From Gossypium raimondii (Eukaryota > Streptophyta > Magnoliopsida > Malvales > Malvaceae): DNA of 64,000 nucleotides. A program made the translations under genes and the position numbers. The stretch is from positions 59,229,924-59,293,923 of the forward strand of contig NC_068570.1 of assembly GCF_025698545.1 (NCBI RefSeq). The letters run 5' to 3'. Below, one piece after another: positions 22,370-34,120 of this stretch; within the stretch, counting starts at the first letter, position 1, and every line of letters begins with the position of its first letter. The notes under the pieces are model-generated. The model worked only from the letters and a program-made list of their open reading frames with translations, ran no database searches and was not told the DNA's origin.

Positions 22370-22760
22370 ACTAAAAGCCACCAAATTTAACTTATAACAT
22401 ATTAAGTCCGACTTGATCCAATCTCGATTTTTTTTTTTCATTATCAAGAAAACGTTAAACTTAAAGGATAAGATTTTGAAAAAAAAATCATCTTTTTTAT
22501 TGAACAAATTTGGGGATGCCAAATTTTATTTTTGGTTTTTACATTTTAATCCTATGGGTTGGGGTAGGCATTTAACTCTTCTATCCGGGCCGGACCCATG
22601 GCAATGGCGACCCAATTTTTGCAAACAATTTTCGCTTAATGTTTTAAAAAACCTAAACAAAAGAGATTTGTCATTGGGCTTATAGATTTTGGGTTAAATT
22701 CTAAAGTGCAATTTAATTCTTCACATTTTATGTTAGTTTAAATAGGTAAAATTTGGGTAA
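22370..22760. other. Spacer
   Basis: AT-rich. An 90-codon open frame at 22413-22685 has low-complexity composition and no family resemblance, so I do not treat it as a gene. Confidence 0.3.
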
Positions 22761-23045
22761 CGGTACCATGAAAGCTCCTTACTAAAAATTAAATTGCTTT
22801 TTGTCTCGTTTTTTTTCCAGAAAATGGGTAAATTAGTTTTGGTATGTTATATCAAAGAGTAAACTGGTATTTTTTGTTAAAAATTTTATCCATTTTTATT
22901 GGTAAAAATTGATGTGACTAATAGAATAATCAGATAGTCACACATAACGTGCCATGTGTATCTCATTCTAACGTATAATGACCAATTTGTTCTTTGATAT
23001 AATGTACAAGGACTAATTTACTCTTTTACGAGTAGACAGGTCGAG
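22761..23045. repeat. Foldback MITE, family of 52670-52995
   Basis: GTAAATTAGTTTTGGTATGTTATATCAAAG on the left is mirrored by CTTTGATATAATGTACAAGGACTAATTTAC on the right in shortened form. The centre carries TTATCCATTTTTATTGG, also central in the copy at 52670-52995. Ends are approximate. Confidence 0.55.
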
Positions 23046-23176
23046 CTCTAACAAAAGTGTAGACTTGTTTGATAGACACGGGGCTCAGTCCGCCCGTATT
23101 AAATCAATATTATTTTTATTTATATTTTAAATTAATATTAAATCACTAAATAAAATGTAATTATTATTTTTACTTA

Positions 23177-23781
23177 GGGTCTGTTTGATTGAAGGAATTG
23201 ATTTTCCGGAAAATCATTTCCAACTTTTCCAGCGTTTGATTGGCGGAAAACATTTTCCATTTGGAAAATGAACTCTAAAACAAGGGAAAATGGGTTACAT
23301 TTTAGGGAAAATGTCTTACCTTTTCAATTTCCGTAAAACATTTTCCGTGCTCTCCTCTCTATCGCCTCCTTCATTCCTTCCTTTATTTCCGGTAGAAAAT
23401 TACTTCTGTTTATCGATTTTCCAAGAACTTGTTTTTTAATTATTCAATACTTGTTTTTTAACACAATTACAAATAATTTATTTGATATTAATTTTTTCAA
23501 TTTATAACGATTAATATTGTAGCTTAATAATTGAGTATTATTATAAATAAATCATTGCAATATATGTAAAAATAATTTAAAATATAAAATTTATTAATAC
23601 ATATCAATATATGTAAAAACAATTTTTGAAAAATATTTCGAAATCGCCAAAGCAGTAGAAAATATTTTACATGATTCAATCAAACACCGAAAATATTTTC
23701 CAAGAAATCATTTTACGAAAAGTAAAACATTTTCCCAAAATCATTTTACAGAAAATATTTTACTGGCAATCAAACAGACCC
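23177..23781. mobile_element. PIF/Harbinger-like MITE (605 bp)
   Basis: Terminal inverted repeats GGGTCTGTTTGATTG and CAATCAAACAGACCC are flanked on both sides by the 3-bp duplication TTA (23174-23176 and 23782-23784). Subterminal regions are rich in GGAAAATNATTTTCC-like mirrored words. This is Tourist-style structure without a transposase. Confidence 0.8.
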
Positions 23782-24658
23782 TTAATATCATTAACGCCCC
23801 AACTACTCTCCATAACATGTATGTAATTAAAATTCGATGTTAGAATCAATTTAAATATTAGTGTCAGAGTTGTGTAACCCGATCTCGTTTGATCCGGCCT
23901 TAAAAGTTTGAGGTGCAACTCACTTATTAAAGAAATAAAATAGAAAGGCAAAATAGGGGATCTGTGGGGGCGAAGGACAGAGGGCTATATATAAATTTGA
24001 AAACCTTAAGAGTCTTAGAAGCTGACACATAGTTTCTTATTTCTTTTAGGTTTACGTACGTCTTATCCCTTTTTTTTTTTGTAAATTTAGAAAATTAATT
24101 AAATTTTAATTTTGGTCCCTCTGTTATGCCTAAATTTAAAATTTAATTGCCACACTTTAATTTCTAATGTAATTCAATCTCTATATTTTTATACTATTAT
24201 TAATTAGTCTAAATAGTTAATATCATTAAATTTTCGATCAAACTATTACGCGTTTATATATAATTTGAATGCCCTAAGGGTCTTCTTGTGAATAAGTAGC
24301 TTTCTATTTCTTTTAGGTTTGCCTTGCTACATTTTATTTGAATAATAAGACAATGATCAAACTTCGCTTTTAGCCTTATATTATCTTGAAACTTGGGATT
24401 TAATCTATATATTTTATTTATCGACATAATTTGATCTTTCTACGTTTATAATGTCATTAGTTAGTCTAAATATATAATATTGTTAACTATTTTAATAAAA
24501 TTGTTGGCGTCAATTTTTTTAGGAACAATATTCCAATAAAAAATTATTTTATCATGAATAGTTCGAATGAATTTTTAAGAGAAAAATCCATATAAACATT
24601 TTCGATGTTAAGAGAATTAGAAAGCCTAAAAATTTATTTGTGTTAAAAAATAATAAGA

Positions 24659-26503
24659 ATAAGTTTATTGGTTCAGTGATAAAGCTTTAGTTTGCCTTTA
24701 GGTCCAAAGTTTAAAACCCCTTTTGTGCATTCAACTAAAATATTTTATTTTCCTATTTTTACCCCATGAAAGTGCCAATTTTCAAAATAGCCTAGCCGAA
24801 ACTATTTTTTTAATTTAGTCTTTATTTTAAAATAGTCCTAATTTTACATAAAATTTTAAAACCTATTTCAATTAGGGAAAAATAGTCTTATAAATAGGAA
24901 CCCTTTTCAAACTCTAAAATTTTTATCTAGCAAAAAAAAAAATCTCAACTTCTTCATTTTCTCCACCGTTACCAAATCAATCTTCAAACAAAAGAATTCA
25001 AAGTTTTCAAAATCGTCTCTCTCCTCCCGAGTAGATCCTCAAACTCTTCATTTGATTAAGGTTTTTTGTGTTTTCAAAATCAGATGTGGGATCTAAATTT
25101 AAATCATTATGTTTGATTCATTGAAGTATTAAGAAGAAAGTAGTGTGTAACGAACACCACCATGCATGTGAACCCCCATGTGAACCCATGTAGGTGAACC
25201 CCCATATGCGACCCCCTCGCATGCGAACGCCCTGCATGCGAGCCTACATGCAAACCTTTATGGATTTAGTATGCAAACCCCATATTTTTAATATGCAATC
25301 CCTATATGTACGAACCCTGTATATGCGGACCCTACATGTGCGAACTCTACATATGCGAACCTTATAGGTACGAACCCTACATGTGCGAATCTTGTAGGTG
25401 CGAACCCATATGTATGAACCCTGTAGGTGCGAACCCATATTTACGAACCCTATAGGTGTGAACCCTGTATGTGGGAACTTTATAAGTGCGAACCCTTCGT
25501 GTGAACCTGTTTTATATGTGTTAGTCGAACTAGGCATGTTAATTCGTATAAAGATATTGTATATGTGAAACTGTTTTTAATTTCCATAAATTAATTGTAT
25601 ATGTGAAATTGATGAGAATGAATGCATGAATACATGCCATTAAATGTTAGTATGAAATATTGAATGTAGGATCAATTGATGATAAATAGCATAATATACT
25701 AATCCCCGGGAAATCCGGGATCGTTAGTTATTGATATGTGTTTTGGTGTGTCGAGCGATACTTGAGGGTGGATAGAGTGGATGGGTGGGAACTTAAAATT
25801 AAAATTGCATTGCATCATGAACAAAACCGATACATGCATTGATTTACTATATGTTCCTTATGTTATGTTTAATTTGTATTATGCTATAAATTAAATTTTA
25901 TATTGTTTGAATGATTATATATAATGGTTTAAAATTAGACTTACACTGAGCTGTCATAAGTTCACTTCCCCTTTCTTTACCTCTCAAGTAGCGCAAAGAA
26001 TTAGGTCTTAGAATGGCATCGTAGGAACCTCGGATTAGCAGCTTATTTTTCTTCATATTTAAAAGTTTCCATTAAAGTTTCTCCGTAATTGTTTTGTTTT
26101 TGAGTTATAATTATTAACTATTCTTGCTTTTATATATTAGATTTGGGATTGTTTAGCTTATTTATATTAAGCATGTTACTTAATTATTACTTTGATATTT
26201 GCATGCTATTCGGTTTAGAAAACTATTATTTTAAACATTTTCCGCTGCTTTACAGAATACTTAAAGTTTCGATAAACCTTTTTTTGAAAACATTAACCGT
26301 TGTCAAAACGCCACAATAATAATATCATAATTAAATTTCCAAGAAAAGCCGACTTAATGAATGAATGTTTTACTAAAAACAAAAGAGCGTTTTCCTTACA
26401 TATCAACACAGGTAAAAAAAGTGGCTTTACAGGATCACTTTAGCCATCGAATATAACACCTTAGAATCAGCCGAAACTCCTAGGTCGGGTCGGGGGTGTT
26501 ACA
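24659..26503. mobile_element. Probable degraded LTR of a retrotransposon
   Basis: The right end GGGGGTGTTACA (to 26503) has the form of an LTR 3' terminus, and the zone before it (TCAGCCGAAACTCCTAGGTCG) is GC-richer than its surroundings. A TATA-like TATAAATAGG near 24894 could be the LTR promoter. The left edge is uncertain; 24659 is only where related sequence seems to begin (a tRNA-like TTGGTTCAGTGATAAAG). No matching terminus or target duplication was found and no internal coding region follows. Confidence 0.4.
25140..25520. repeat. Minisatellite, ~16-18 bp unit
   Basis: About twenty imperfect copies of a unit like GTGCGAACCCTACATAT. On the minus strand one frame is open through most of it (25244-25537) and reads as repeated Thr-X-Arg-Val-Arg pentapeptides. 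That is a consequence of a unit length near a multiple of three and is not good evidence of a protein. Confidence 0.85.
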
Positions 26504-27029
26504 AAGTGATTTTTTTTTTAAATTTTAAAATGTTACATCAATAAATTTAATAGAAGAATTTCAACCATATTAACAATTGAATCTAAAATTTTAAATTATA
26601 TTCTCTAATTTAATATAAACAAATAATCAACTGAATGCGAAATAAGAGAATCGTAACAGATAATAATAAAAGAGGAATACTATAGAAAGTTTCTACGCAG
26701 AATAAAGTTCAATGAACCTAACAGCCGAAAGAAAAATAAAATACTAATAAAATTTGGATGAGAATGACAAGCAATACTACTTTTCATATCCAAACCCACT
26801 AACTATACTCTATATCCCATAATTTATTCACTTTTTTATATTTTATACCATATTATATTTTGAGACTAAATCTAAAATAAAATCCCCAAAAATAAAAGTA
26901 TGGAAAATAATTATACTCTTTTGACTTTGAAGCAGTCTTTTTTTATATAATATTTGTTGTTTTTTAAATAAAATATTTTTTTAGTTTTTTCTTCGATTAC
27001 ATCGGTGTTCGGTTGATTTGTGATATGTA
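26504..27029. other. Spacer
   Basis: AT-rich sequence with no ORF, RNA gene or clear element boundary. Confidence 0.4.
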
Positions 27030-27260
27030 CAGGGGCGAAATTAGGGGAGCTGGCAGAGGCTCGACCCCTTTCAAATGTAAAATTTTAAATTAATGAAGGT
27101 AAAATTATACTTTGCCCTCCCTAAAAATATAAAAATTTGATTTAATCATTTAAAAATTATAAATGTATAGGCTATTAAAATGGTGAAATTGTATTTTTGC
27201 CATCGTAAAATTTATAATTTAATTTTATCCCCCTAAAAAAATTTATTGGTTTCGCCCCAG
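27030..27260. mobile_element. hAT-like MITE, family A copy 2 (231 bp)
   Basis: Termini CAGGGGCGAAATTAGGGG and GGTTTCGCCCCAG are inverted repeats. The flanking 8-mers GATATGTA (27022-27029) and CATATGTA (27261-27268) differ at one base, as expected of an old hAT target duplication. Confidence 0.82.
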
Positions 27261-27579
27261 CATATGTATATATATATTTTAGATTTATCAAAATGTAAAA
27301 GACATAAATGCCCTCAAAATAATATTTGTTGCTTTGTAAAATGAATGGGCTTTTGATAGTTCTGCAACTGAGTTGGGACTCGGTTAATAGGTGACACCAA
27401 CTTAGTCATGCACTTAAAAAATAATATTTATTCATTTTACAGAGTAATATATATTACTAAGAGAGGATTTTATTTTTTTATGTTTTATATAAAATTTAGA
27501 AAAACACACACATTTTATGGGAAGAGGCTATTTTGTTGTTTTATTTTATATAAAATTTAGAAAAATGTATATATATGAT

Positions 27580-27831
27580 TAGTGGCAAAATTAGGGGGTT
27601 GGCAGGGGCCCCGACCCCTAAATAATTTTTTTTCTTATGGCTCTTTAAAATTTTTTAAATTTAAAATTAGTAAAGGTAAAATTGCACTTTGTTCTCCTGA
27701 AAATATAAAAAATTGATTTAGTCCTTTAAAATTATAAAGATATAGTATATTAAAATGGTGAAATTGTATTTTTCTATCATAAAAATTAAAATTTAATTTT
27801 GACCCCAAAAAATTTTTCTAATTTCACCTTG
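27580..27831. mobile_element. hAT-like MITE, family A copy 3 (252 bp)
   Basis: Begins TAGTGGCAAAATTAGGGGG and ends ATTTCACCTTG. The perfect 8-bp duplication TATATGAT lies at 27572-27579 and 27832-27839. The body shares GGCAGGGGCCCCGACC with copies 1 and 4. Confidence 0.85.
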
Positions 27832-28134
27832 TATATGATGAGATTTGAACCTAAAATATTATGATGCTCAATATCTCAACTTTACTACTCTAATTTCCAA
27901 CCAAAGTTCTATTTATTTTTATATATATATTTTAAATATATTTATTATATAAAATATTTCACCCACGTGGTAAATGTAAAAGGGTATCATTTAAAAGGTA
28001 GCTTTCAACCAATAATAATATGTCCAAACCTTTGCTTTAACAAAACTAGGGGTGTGGGAATCCTACTAGGGATATGGGAAAGGTAAGCATTTATGTTATC
28101 TAATATATATATATATATTATTTAAGACTTAATA

Positions 28135-28745
28135 TAACATTTGGTATTTGAATTTGTCATTTTTTTAATTTGGTACTTAAACTTATTAAATGTTATATAA
28201 ATTACCCAAAACTTTAACGATGTTACAAACTTTTCTGTTGTGCCACAAAATATTGTCAGAATTAGTGGAAATTCGTGTTAAAAAATTAGGCATTGAGTTA
28301 TGCTTAACGAATTAATATTGAGTAAGAAAACAAAAGTTTTAAAAATCTAAAACATAAGGAATTTATTTTTAAATTAGTAAAATAAATAAAAAGAAAAGTG
28401 ATTGAAAATTTAAAACACAAAAGTGAAATATCATGTCATTGCCACATGTCGATCATACGTTGATGATTTTTACTACATCGTAAAAATATAACATTGTTAG
28501 TGTATTTGAGTAATTTGTAAAACGTTTGACAAGTTCAAGTACCAAATCAGACAAAAAAAGAGAGAGTCAAGTTCGAGTACCAAATTGGACCTAGAAAAAG
28601 ATTAAGTACTAAATTAAGAAAAAGTGTCAAGTTCATGTACCGAATTAGGAAAAAGTGTCAAGTTAAGGCACCAAATTAGACCAAAGAAAAGTTTAGATAC
28701 CAAATTAAGAAAAACTATTAAGTTCAAGTATCGGTTGTTATATTG
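28135..28745. repeat. Foldback element with an expanded right arm
   Basis: The left end (TTAATATAACATTTGGTATTTG) is mirrored by CAAGTATCGGTTGTTATATTGA at the right. Between about 28530 and 28735 the right-arm motif CAAGTTCRWGTACCAAATT recurs five to seven times at 25-38 bp spacing, whereas the left arm has it about twice, so the arm has grown by internal duplication. Confidence 0.6.
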
Positions 28746-29255
28746 AGCATTTATTTAAAGTTTAAATACAAACTATTTAACATGGGTTCAAGTTCAAGCG
28801 AGCTTCGGTGTATTTCTTCGTCGATTAAGGATTTGAAAGATTATGAGTAAAAATAGACACTGTATCAAAAAAATTCCGACTCTTCAAACAAAATCTATTT
28901 TGCAATAAAAAAATTTCATTCTCCATAATGGGTTTTATAAAATATTAGTTTACAAAATATAAAATTAGCATATTTATATTTATATTTAATATATTATCAG
29001 TATATAAATTTATATATTGGTAAGAAATTATATGACGGTACCCATTGAAAATTTTAATTTTCTATATTTTGTTTTAAATAAATTTTAATGAGTTGTCAAC
29101 ATATGAAATAAATGAATTTAAATAAATATTGGTAAAATTCTCTTTGGCCCCTCATTAATTTTATAGCCTAATTATCTCCATCACCTTTGTATTAATTATT
29201 CATAAAAGAAAAATAAAATTGAACAAATAAAAAAGGTAAACCGTTATAATATTTA

Positions 29256-29706
29256 GGTATAATGATAAATTTAGCCCTCAACAGTTACATTTTTATAAAT
29301 TAGACCATTAGCTTTTAAAAGAGTCAAATTGAATTTCTTTAACTAAACTGTTGATTAAAGCATTAAATTTTTAATGATATTGGCGTGACAACCTATTTGG
29401 TAGTCCGTATGTACTTCATGTTGGCATAAAACTATTTATCTTATATGTAATGTTAACAAATAATTCAAAATTTATAAAATATTCAAAAATTAAAAATTAA
29501 AAATTAAAAAAGTTGGCATGAGATACACTTGATTATCATGATTAAAAATTTAACATTTTAGTAGTATTTTAGTAGTATTTTTGAAAAGTTGATGGTCAAA
29601 TTTGACTATTTTTAAAAAGGTTGAGTGCCAAATTTAGTTAAAAATAATAATAAGGACCAAGTTGACAAAAGATGTAAATATTAAAGACTAAATTTGTCAT
29701 TATACC
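29256..29706. mobile_element. Mutator-like MITE, family B copy 1 (451 bp)
   Basis: Inverted termini GGTATAATGATAAATTTAG and CTAAATTTGTCATTATACC. The perfect 9-bp duplication TAATATTTA lies at 29247-29255 and 29707-29715. A second clear copy is at 57239-57742 and a degraded one near 46888-47371. Confidence 0.87.
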
Positions 29707-30100
29707 TAATATTTAAAACAAACTTTGCAATTTACTTTTTTAATGTTTGAAAATATGATGTTTTTCTTTTGTAATATTAAATAATTCCATACCGTTTTAA
29801 TTATTTTTAATTATATTATAATTTGTTAACATTTAAAACTTTAATTAAAATCCACTGTGAACTCTTGTGTCAAATTTAATTTTAGACCTAAATTAAAGGT
29901 TTTTTGGGATTAAAAACCCTAGAACAAAATTTTGAATTAATCATTGTTATAGAATACCTCACAACTAGAAATCCGACCCGACCTTGTGGCCCAGAATTCA
30001 ACCCCTAATTGGCACCCTCGCAATCTCGCGAGGAGGACATCAATGTGTATCGTGAGGTGAAATATCATTCCCTTGCGAGGAAGACACGCAAACACACCTC

Positions 30101-30361
30101 CAGGGGAGAATCCAGGGGGTTGGCAGGGGCCCCGACCCCCTTAAAATGAAAAATTTTCTATTGAGGCCCTTTAAAATTTTAAAATTTTAAATTAGTAAAG
30201 GTAAAATTGCACTTTGGCCCCCTAAAAATGATAAAATTTTGATTTAATCCTTTAAAAATTATAAAATATAACATATTCAAATGTTGAAATTGCATCTTTA
30301 CTATCATAAAAATTACAATTTAATTTCGCTCCCCTAAAAAAATTTTCTGGCTTCGCCTCTA
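30101..30361. mobile_element. hAT-like MITE, family A copy 4 (261 bp)
   Basis: Starts CAGGGGAGAATCCAGGGGG and ends GGCTTCGCCTCTA. The perfect 8-bp duplication CACACCTC lies at 30093-30100 and 30362-30369. Same body as copies 1-3. Confidence 0.87.
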
Positions 30362-30373
30362 CACACCTCGTGA

Positions 30374-31006
30374 TAGGGGTGTGCAAAACTCGGGTAAAAC
30401 CGAAAAAATTCGGTTAACCGGTCGGTTAACCGAATTTTTTCGGTCGGGGGTCGGTTAATTATTTTTTAATTTTTCGGTTAACGGTTAATTCGGTTCAAAA
30501 CCGGTCGGTTAACCGAATTTTTTCGGTTTAACCGAAAAAATTAATAAATAAAATTATAATATATAAATAGGCCCACTATTCACCTAAACTCAATCCAAAC
30601 CCAAGTATTCAACCCAACCCAATTACCCAACCCAACCTAATCATAAAAATTACAAATAATTTAATAAATAAAAATAAAATTCTAAAACTAAAACTAAAAC
30701 TAAAGTCTAAAAGTCTAAAAATAATTTAATTATGTAGTGATTCAATTCGGTTAATTCGAGTAATTCGGTTAATTCGGCTAATCCAGTTAATTCGGGTAAT
30801 TTGGTTAATTCGGTTAATTTTTAACCAAAAATAAAAAAATTATAATTTTCGGTTAATTCGGTTAACCGACCGAATTAACCGAAAAAATTTCGGTTCGGTT
30901 AATTTTTTTTGAAAAAATTTTGGTTCGGTTAACGGTTAAAAATTTTGAAAGGTCGGTTAATTCGGTTAATGTTATTTCGGGTCGGTTAACCGAATGAACA
31001 CCCCTA
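30374..31006. mobile_element. hAT-like MITE (633 bp) built of CGGTTAA words
   Basis: Termini TAGGGGTGTGCAAAA and GAATGAACACCCCTA. The 8-bp flanks CCTCGTGA (30366-30373) and CCTGGTGA (31007-31014) differ at one base. The interior is dominated by TTCGGTTAA/TTAACCGAA in both orientations around an AT-rich core, so either strand can fold extensively. Its terminus resembles the MITE at 4033-4519, but the body is unrelated. Confidence 0.84.
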
Positions 31007-31131
31007 CCTGGTGACCCGTAATCCGACCTCTAACTTACACCCTTGCGATCTCGCGAGATGGACATTAATGTGTATCACGAGGTGAAATATTAGCCCCTCA
31101 CGAGGAAGACATGCGAACGCACCTCACCACC

Positions 31132-31698
31132 CTACGAGGCAAGACACACAAGCACATATAATGATACTTGGGTATGAATCCTATTAGAAAGACACATCTA
31201 TGATATGCGTCAAACCTAAAGGAGGTATATGAATGCACCTAACTACCTCCCTAACATGTCACATCAACAGAACCATGTCTCATAAACAAATAAAAAACGG
31301 CGAGAGACCCACAACAAGCATAAAAAATCTAAATTAAATTATTTTTTAAAAAAAATAATATCAATCAACCTCCAACAAAATGTGGGTATGTAAAATTAGG
31401 AGAAGGTACATGCATCCCAAGGATTATGATGAAAAATAACATAATGATTTATGAGAAATTTACACACAAATGAAAACAACTGAAATTATCTGTTCAAAAA
31501 CAAAGAAAAAACTATACAAACCATAGTCTACGGTGGGATTTAAATCATTCACGTGCATGTGCATTATAAACTTTTTTTTTTCCGATTTTTTAAAATATTA
31601 ATTACATATATTAAAAAAATACAACGAATTTTTCGTTCGAATATTTCAGTTGAATTTTAATTTTAAAATCATTATTATTAAGAATTTTTTTTATCTAA
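31132..31698. other. Spacer
   Basis: No gene or delimited repeat was seen. Confidence 0.4.
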
Positions 31699-31779
31699 GG
31701 GTCTCTTTAGATGGACAATGTCGTCATTGTTATTTTTACGCTAACTGCAAATAAACGCGTTGCTCATCCAAAGAGGCTC
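31699..31779. mobile_element. Tiny PIF/Harbinger-like MITE (81 bp)
   Basis: Termini GGGTCTCTTTAGATGG and CCATCCAAAGAGGCTC-like right end (CATCCAAAGAGGCTC). The 3-bp duplication TAA occurs on both sides (31696-31698 and 31780-31782). Confidence 0.72.
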
Positions 31780-32919
31780 TAAATATCATCTCGATACGAA
31801 CATAATTATTTTTAGACCATAAAACAGATACGTACTCTTAAAGTTGTTGGAGTAATTGATAGAAGAGAATTGACATGTGTAACATGATTTCGAATTTAGA
31901 CAAGAGAATCAATCTCCACCCATTATTAAGTCATATCAATAAATGAAGTTTGTTTTATAGTTGTGAAGTCAATGGTTAAAAGGAAAAAAGTTAAAAATAT
32001 TTAATTTTTTTGTCTCAATTTAGTCTTTTTAGTTAAACACCGGAGTTATACTTCAATGTTCATTTGGTACTCGAGAATTTTTATCCTAATTAAGTATCTA
32101 ATTTTTTTACTAGAGTATACGGATTAAATATTCATTGGGACACATGATGCCATTTGGTTTGAATATAAATTTGAACAATAAAGTCGAACACAGTGTCAAA
32201 TTGAGATAAATAAAAAACTTAGGTACCAAATAGTATATTAACCCCAAAAGAAAAGAAAACTCTATCTTTTCGGAAAAAGAAAACCCATTTTTAATTTTTT
32301 ATTAAAAAGAAGCATATATCTAAATACCATCTTTTAAGAGTAATTGTATGAATCAGTTGAATCAAACATCGAATTTATAAAAAAAACCCCTATTTCGTAA
32401 ACCTGAAATCAATTGTTTTATATAAATATTTCATTTTTGATACTATACATTATGTATGTACACTCAAACATTTGTTGACCTTCGTTTTAAGTAAAGAACA
32501 ATTAGACAAAAGGTGAAAATGATGCATCAATGGCATGCTAAAAGTAATAAAAAGAAGAAGAAAAAAGGGCTTTATGTTCTTATTTCATTGCCAACAAATT
32601 ATTATGGCCTACATCCTCCTTTAACGATGCATATTTTTTTCCTTTTGGATGTGATCTTTTAATAGTAAATTTTGCTTCAAATAGCAAAATGATTGATCCT
32701 AAAAAGGAGGATGGAAGTGGGGGTGGGGGGATTTTCAGAAACCTACAATATTTCAAAAGAGTTTAATTTATATTAGGATGATTATTGATGTTTTTTCGAC
32801 GGTGGAATTTGTTTGGAGATAACAATTGAAATAAGATCGATTGGCCTTGGAGATTAGATGTTCCTACATGATAAACGCGAGCTTTGACATCATTGGAGCT
32901 TATGCTTTGGGTACACTAA
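31780..32919. other. Spacer
   Basis: AT-rich. A GAA/GAAG-rich segment at 32545-32570 and a G-run near 32720 were noted, but nothing coding was found. Confidence 0.4.
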
Positions 32920-33050
32920 GGCTCAGTTTGAATGGACGGTGCGTTTATTTTCGATAAGGTTAAAAATAATGGTGACAGTGAGATTAGTTATTGTAGCTGT
33001 GAGGTAAAAGATTCCACCGCACCACAACTACCGCCCATCCAAGTGAGGCC
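32920..33050. mobile_element. PIF/Harbinger-like MITE (131 bp)
   Basis: Termini GGCTCAGTTTGAATGG and CCATCCAAGTGAGGCC, with the TAA duplication at 32917-32919 and 33051-33053. The interior AATGGTGACAGTGAGATTAG matches the truncated copy at 21037-21150. Confidence 0.78.
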
Positions 33051-34120
33051 TAAGTCAACAAAAAGCAAAGTTGGAATAGGAGAGCAAGATGACTTAAGAT
33101 GACGAAGCGATAGAGAGTGTTGTATTGTAGGTAGATGGAATGAGAGTTGTACCTATGCATTCATACAATGCATTCATTTTGGGGAGTGCAATTTGACCAT
33201 TTACTATCTTATAATCCTGTAAAATTTAAAGGGATAAAAGTGTTATTTTTCAAGAAAACACAATTAGTACAATTAGTAATTCATACGGCCTATTTTTCAA
33301 TTTATTTATCCATTGGTTCATAACTTAACATGCATTGTATGTAAAGTTGTAATGAGTTAGCAAAAGGACAGATTGGACCATATAATATGGGCTAAAATAA
33401 CATGTAATCAAATTCCTACTCTTTGTCTGTTAATGTCATTGTTATTTAATTATGGAGTCGAACCACTAAAAGTGACATACGGGCACCTGCTAAATATCTC
33501 TCAGGGGTGACCCAAAGCTTCATTGGCGATTAAACTATATTAGGATGGTTTTAAAAAATCATTTTTCTTGTAACCGAATAAAAATATATCATTTCATATG
33601 TTTTAGAAAATGCTTAATAGATACCATGCACTATCTAACACTAGATCAATTCTCTTTAACAATATTTTAACTTAATTATCCTAATTTTTGTGTCAATTAT
33701 TAAATAAAATGAACTAGTAATATGGTAAAGCAAAACTTACCGCTTAAGATTTAGTATTCGTGGTTAATATTATAATTTAGAGTTTTAAGGTTTATGGGTT
33801 ATAATTGAGGTCAAAGTTAGAATATAATTTATGATTTCAAGGATGGGTAAGATTTAGCGTTTGCATATTTGATCTTGTTAATTAGAGTTAAAAAAGCTAA
33901 TGAGAGTTTTTTGGTGTTCATAGATACATTATACGGTAATTATTCCATACATTATTAGTGGAATAAAAGAACTCTACAAGTGGGTCTGGGATGTTTTCAT
34001 GTGTCCTTTTTTGTTTTTCATTTTCGATATTACAAGGATATATGGCAACATCGTAAACCCTCTTGTGGAGTTTTTTATTCCACTAGCAGTGTATAGAATA
34101 ATTATCCTATATTATATTAT
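33051..34120. other. Spacer
   Basis: AT-rich sequence with no supportable gene or element end. Confidence 0.4.

Larger units (their letters stand above)
29965..31131. repeat. Diverged tandem duplication split by two MITEs
   Basis: Unit 1 (about 29965-30100) and unit 2 (about 31007-31131) share, in order, CGACC, AATCTCGCGAG/GATCTCGCGAG, GGACATYAATGTGTATC, GAGGTGAAATATYA, GCGAGGAAGACA and ACACCTC. The copies are GC-richer than the surroundings. The two transposons at 30101-30361 and 30374-31006 sit at their junction. Confidence 0.75.

Noticed and set aside
25150..25500. CRISPR-like array of short repeats
   Set aside because: Units are contiguous and imperfect with no unique spacers, in a plant chromosome; it is a minisatellite.
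25244..25537. 97-codon minus-strand open frame with basic pentapeptide repeats
   Set aside because: It lies entirely in a minisatellite; the frame stays open only because the repeat unit lacks stops. No start context or family.
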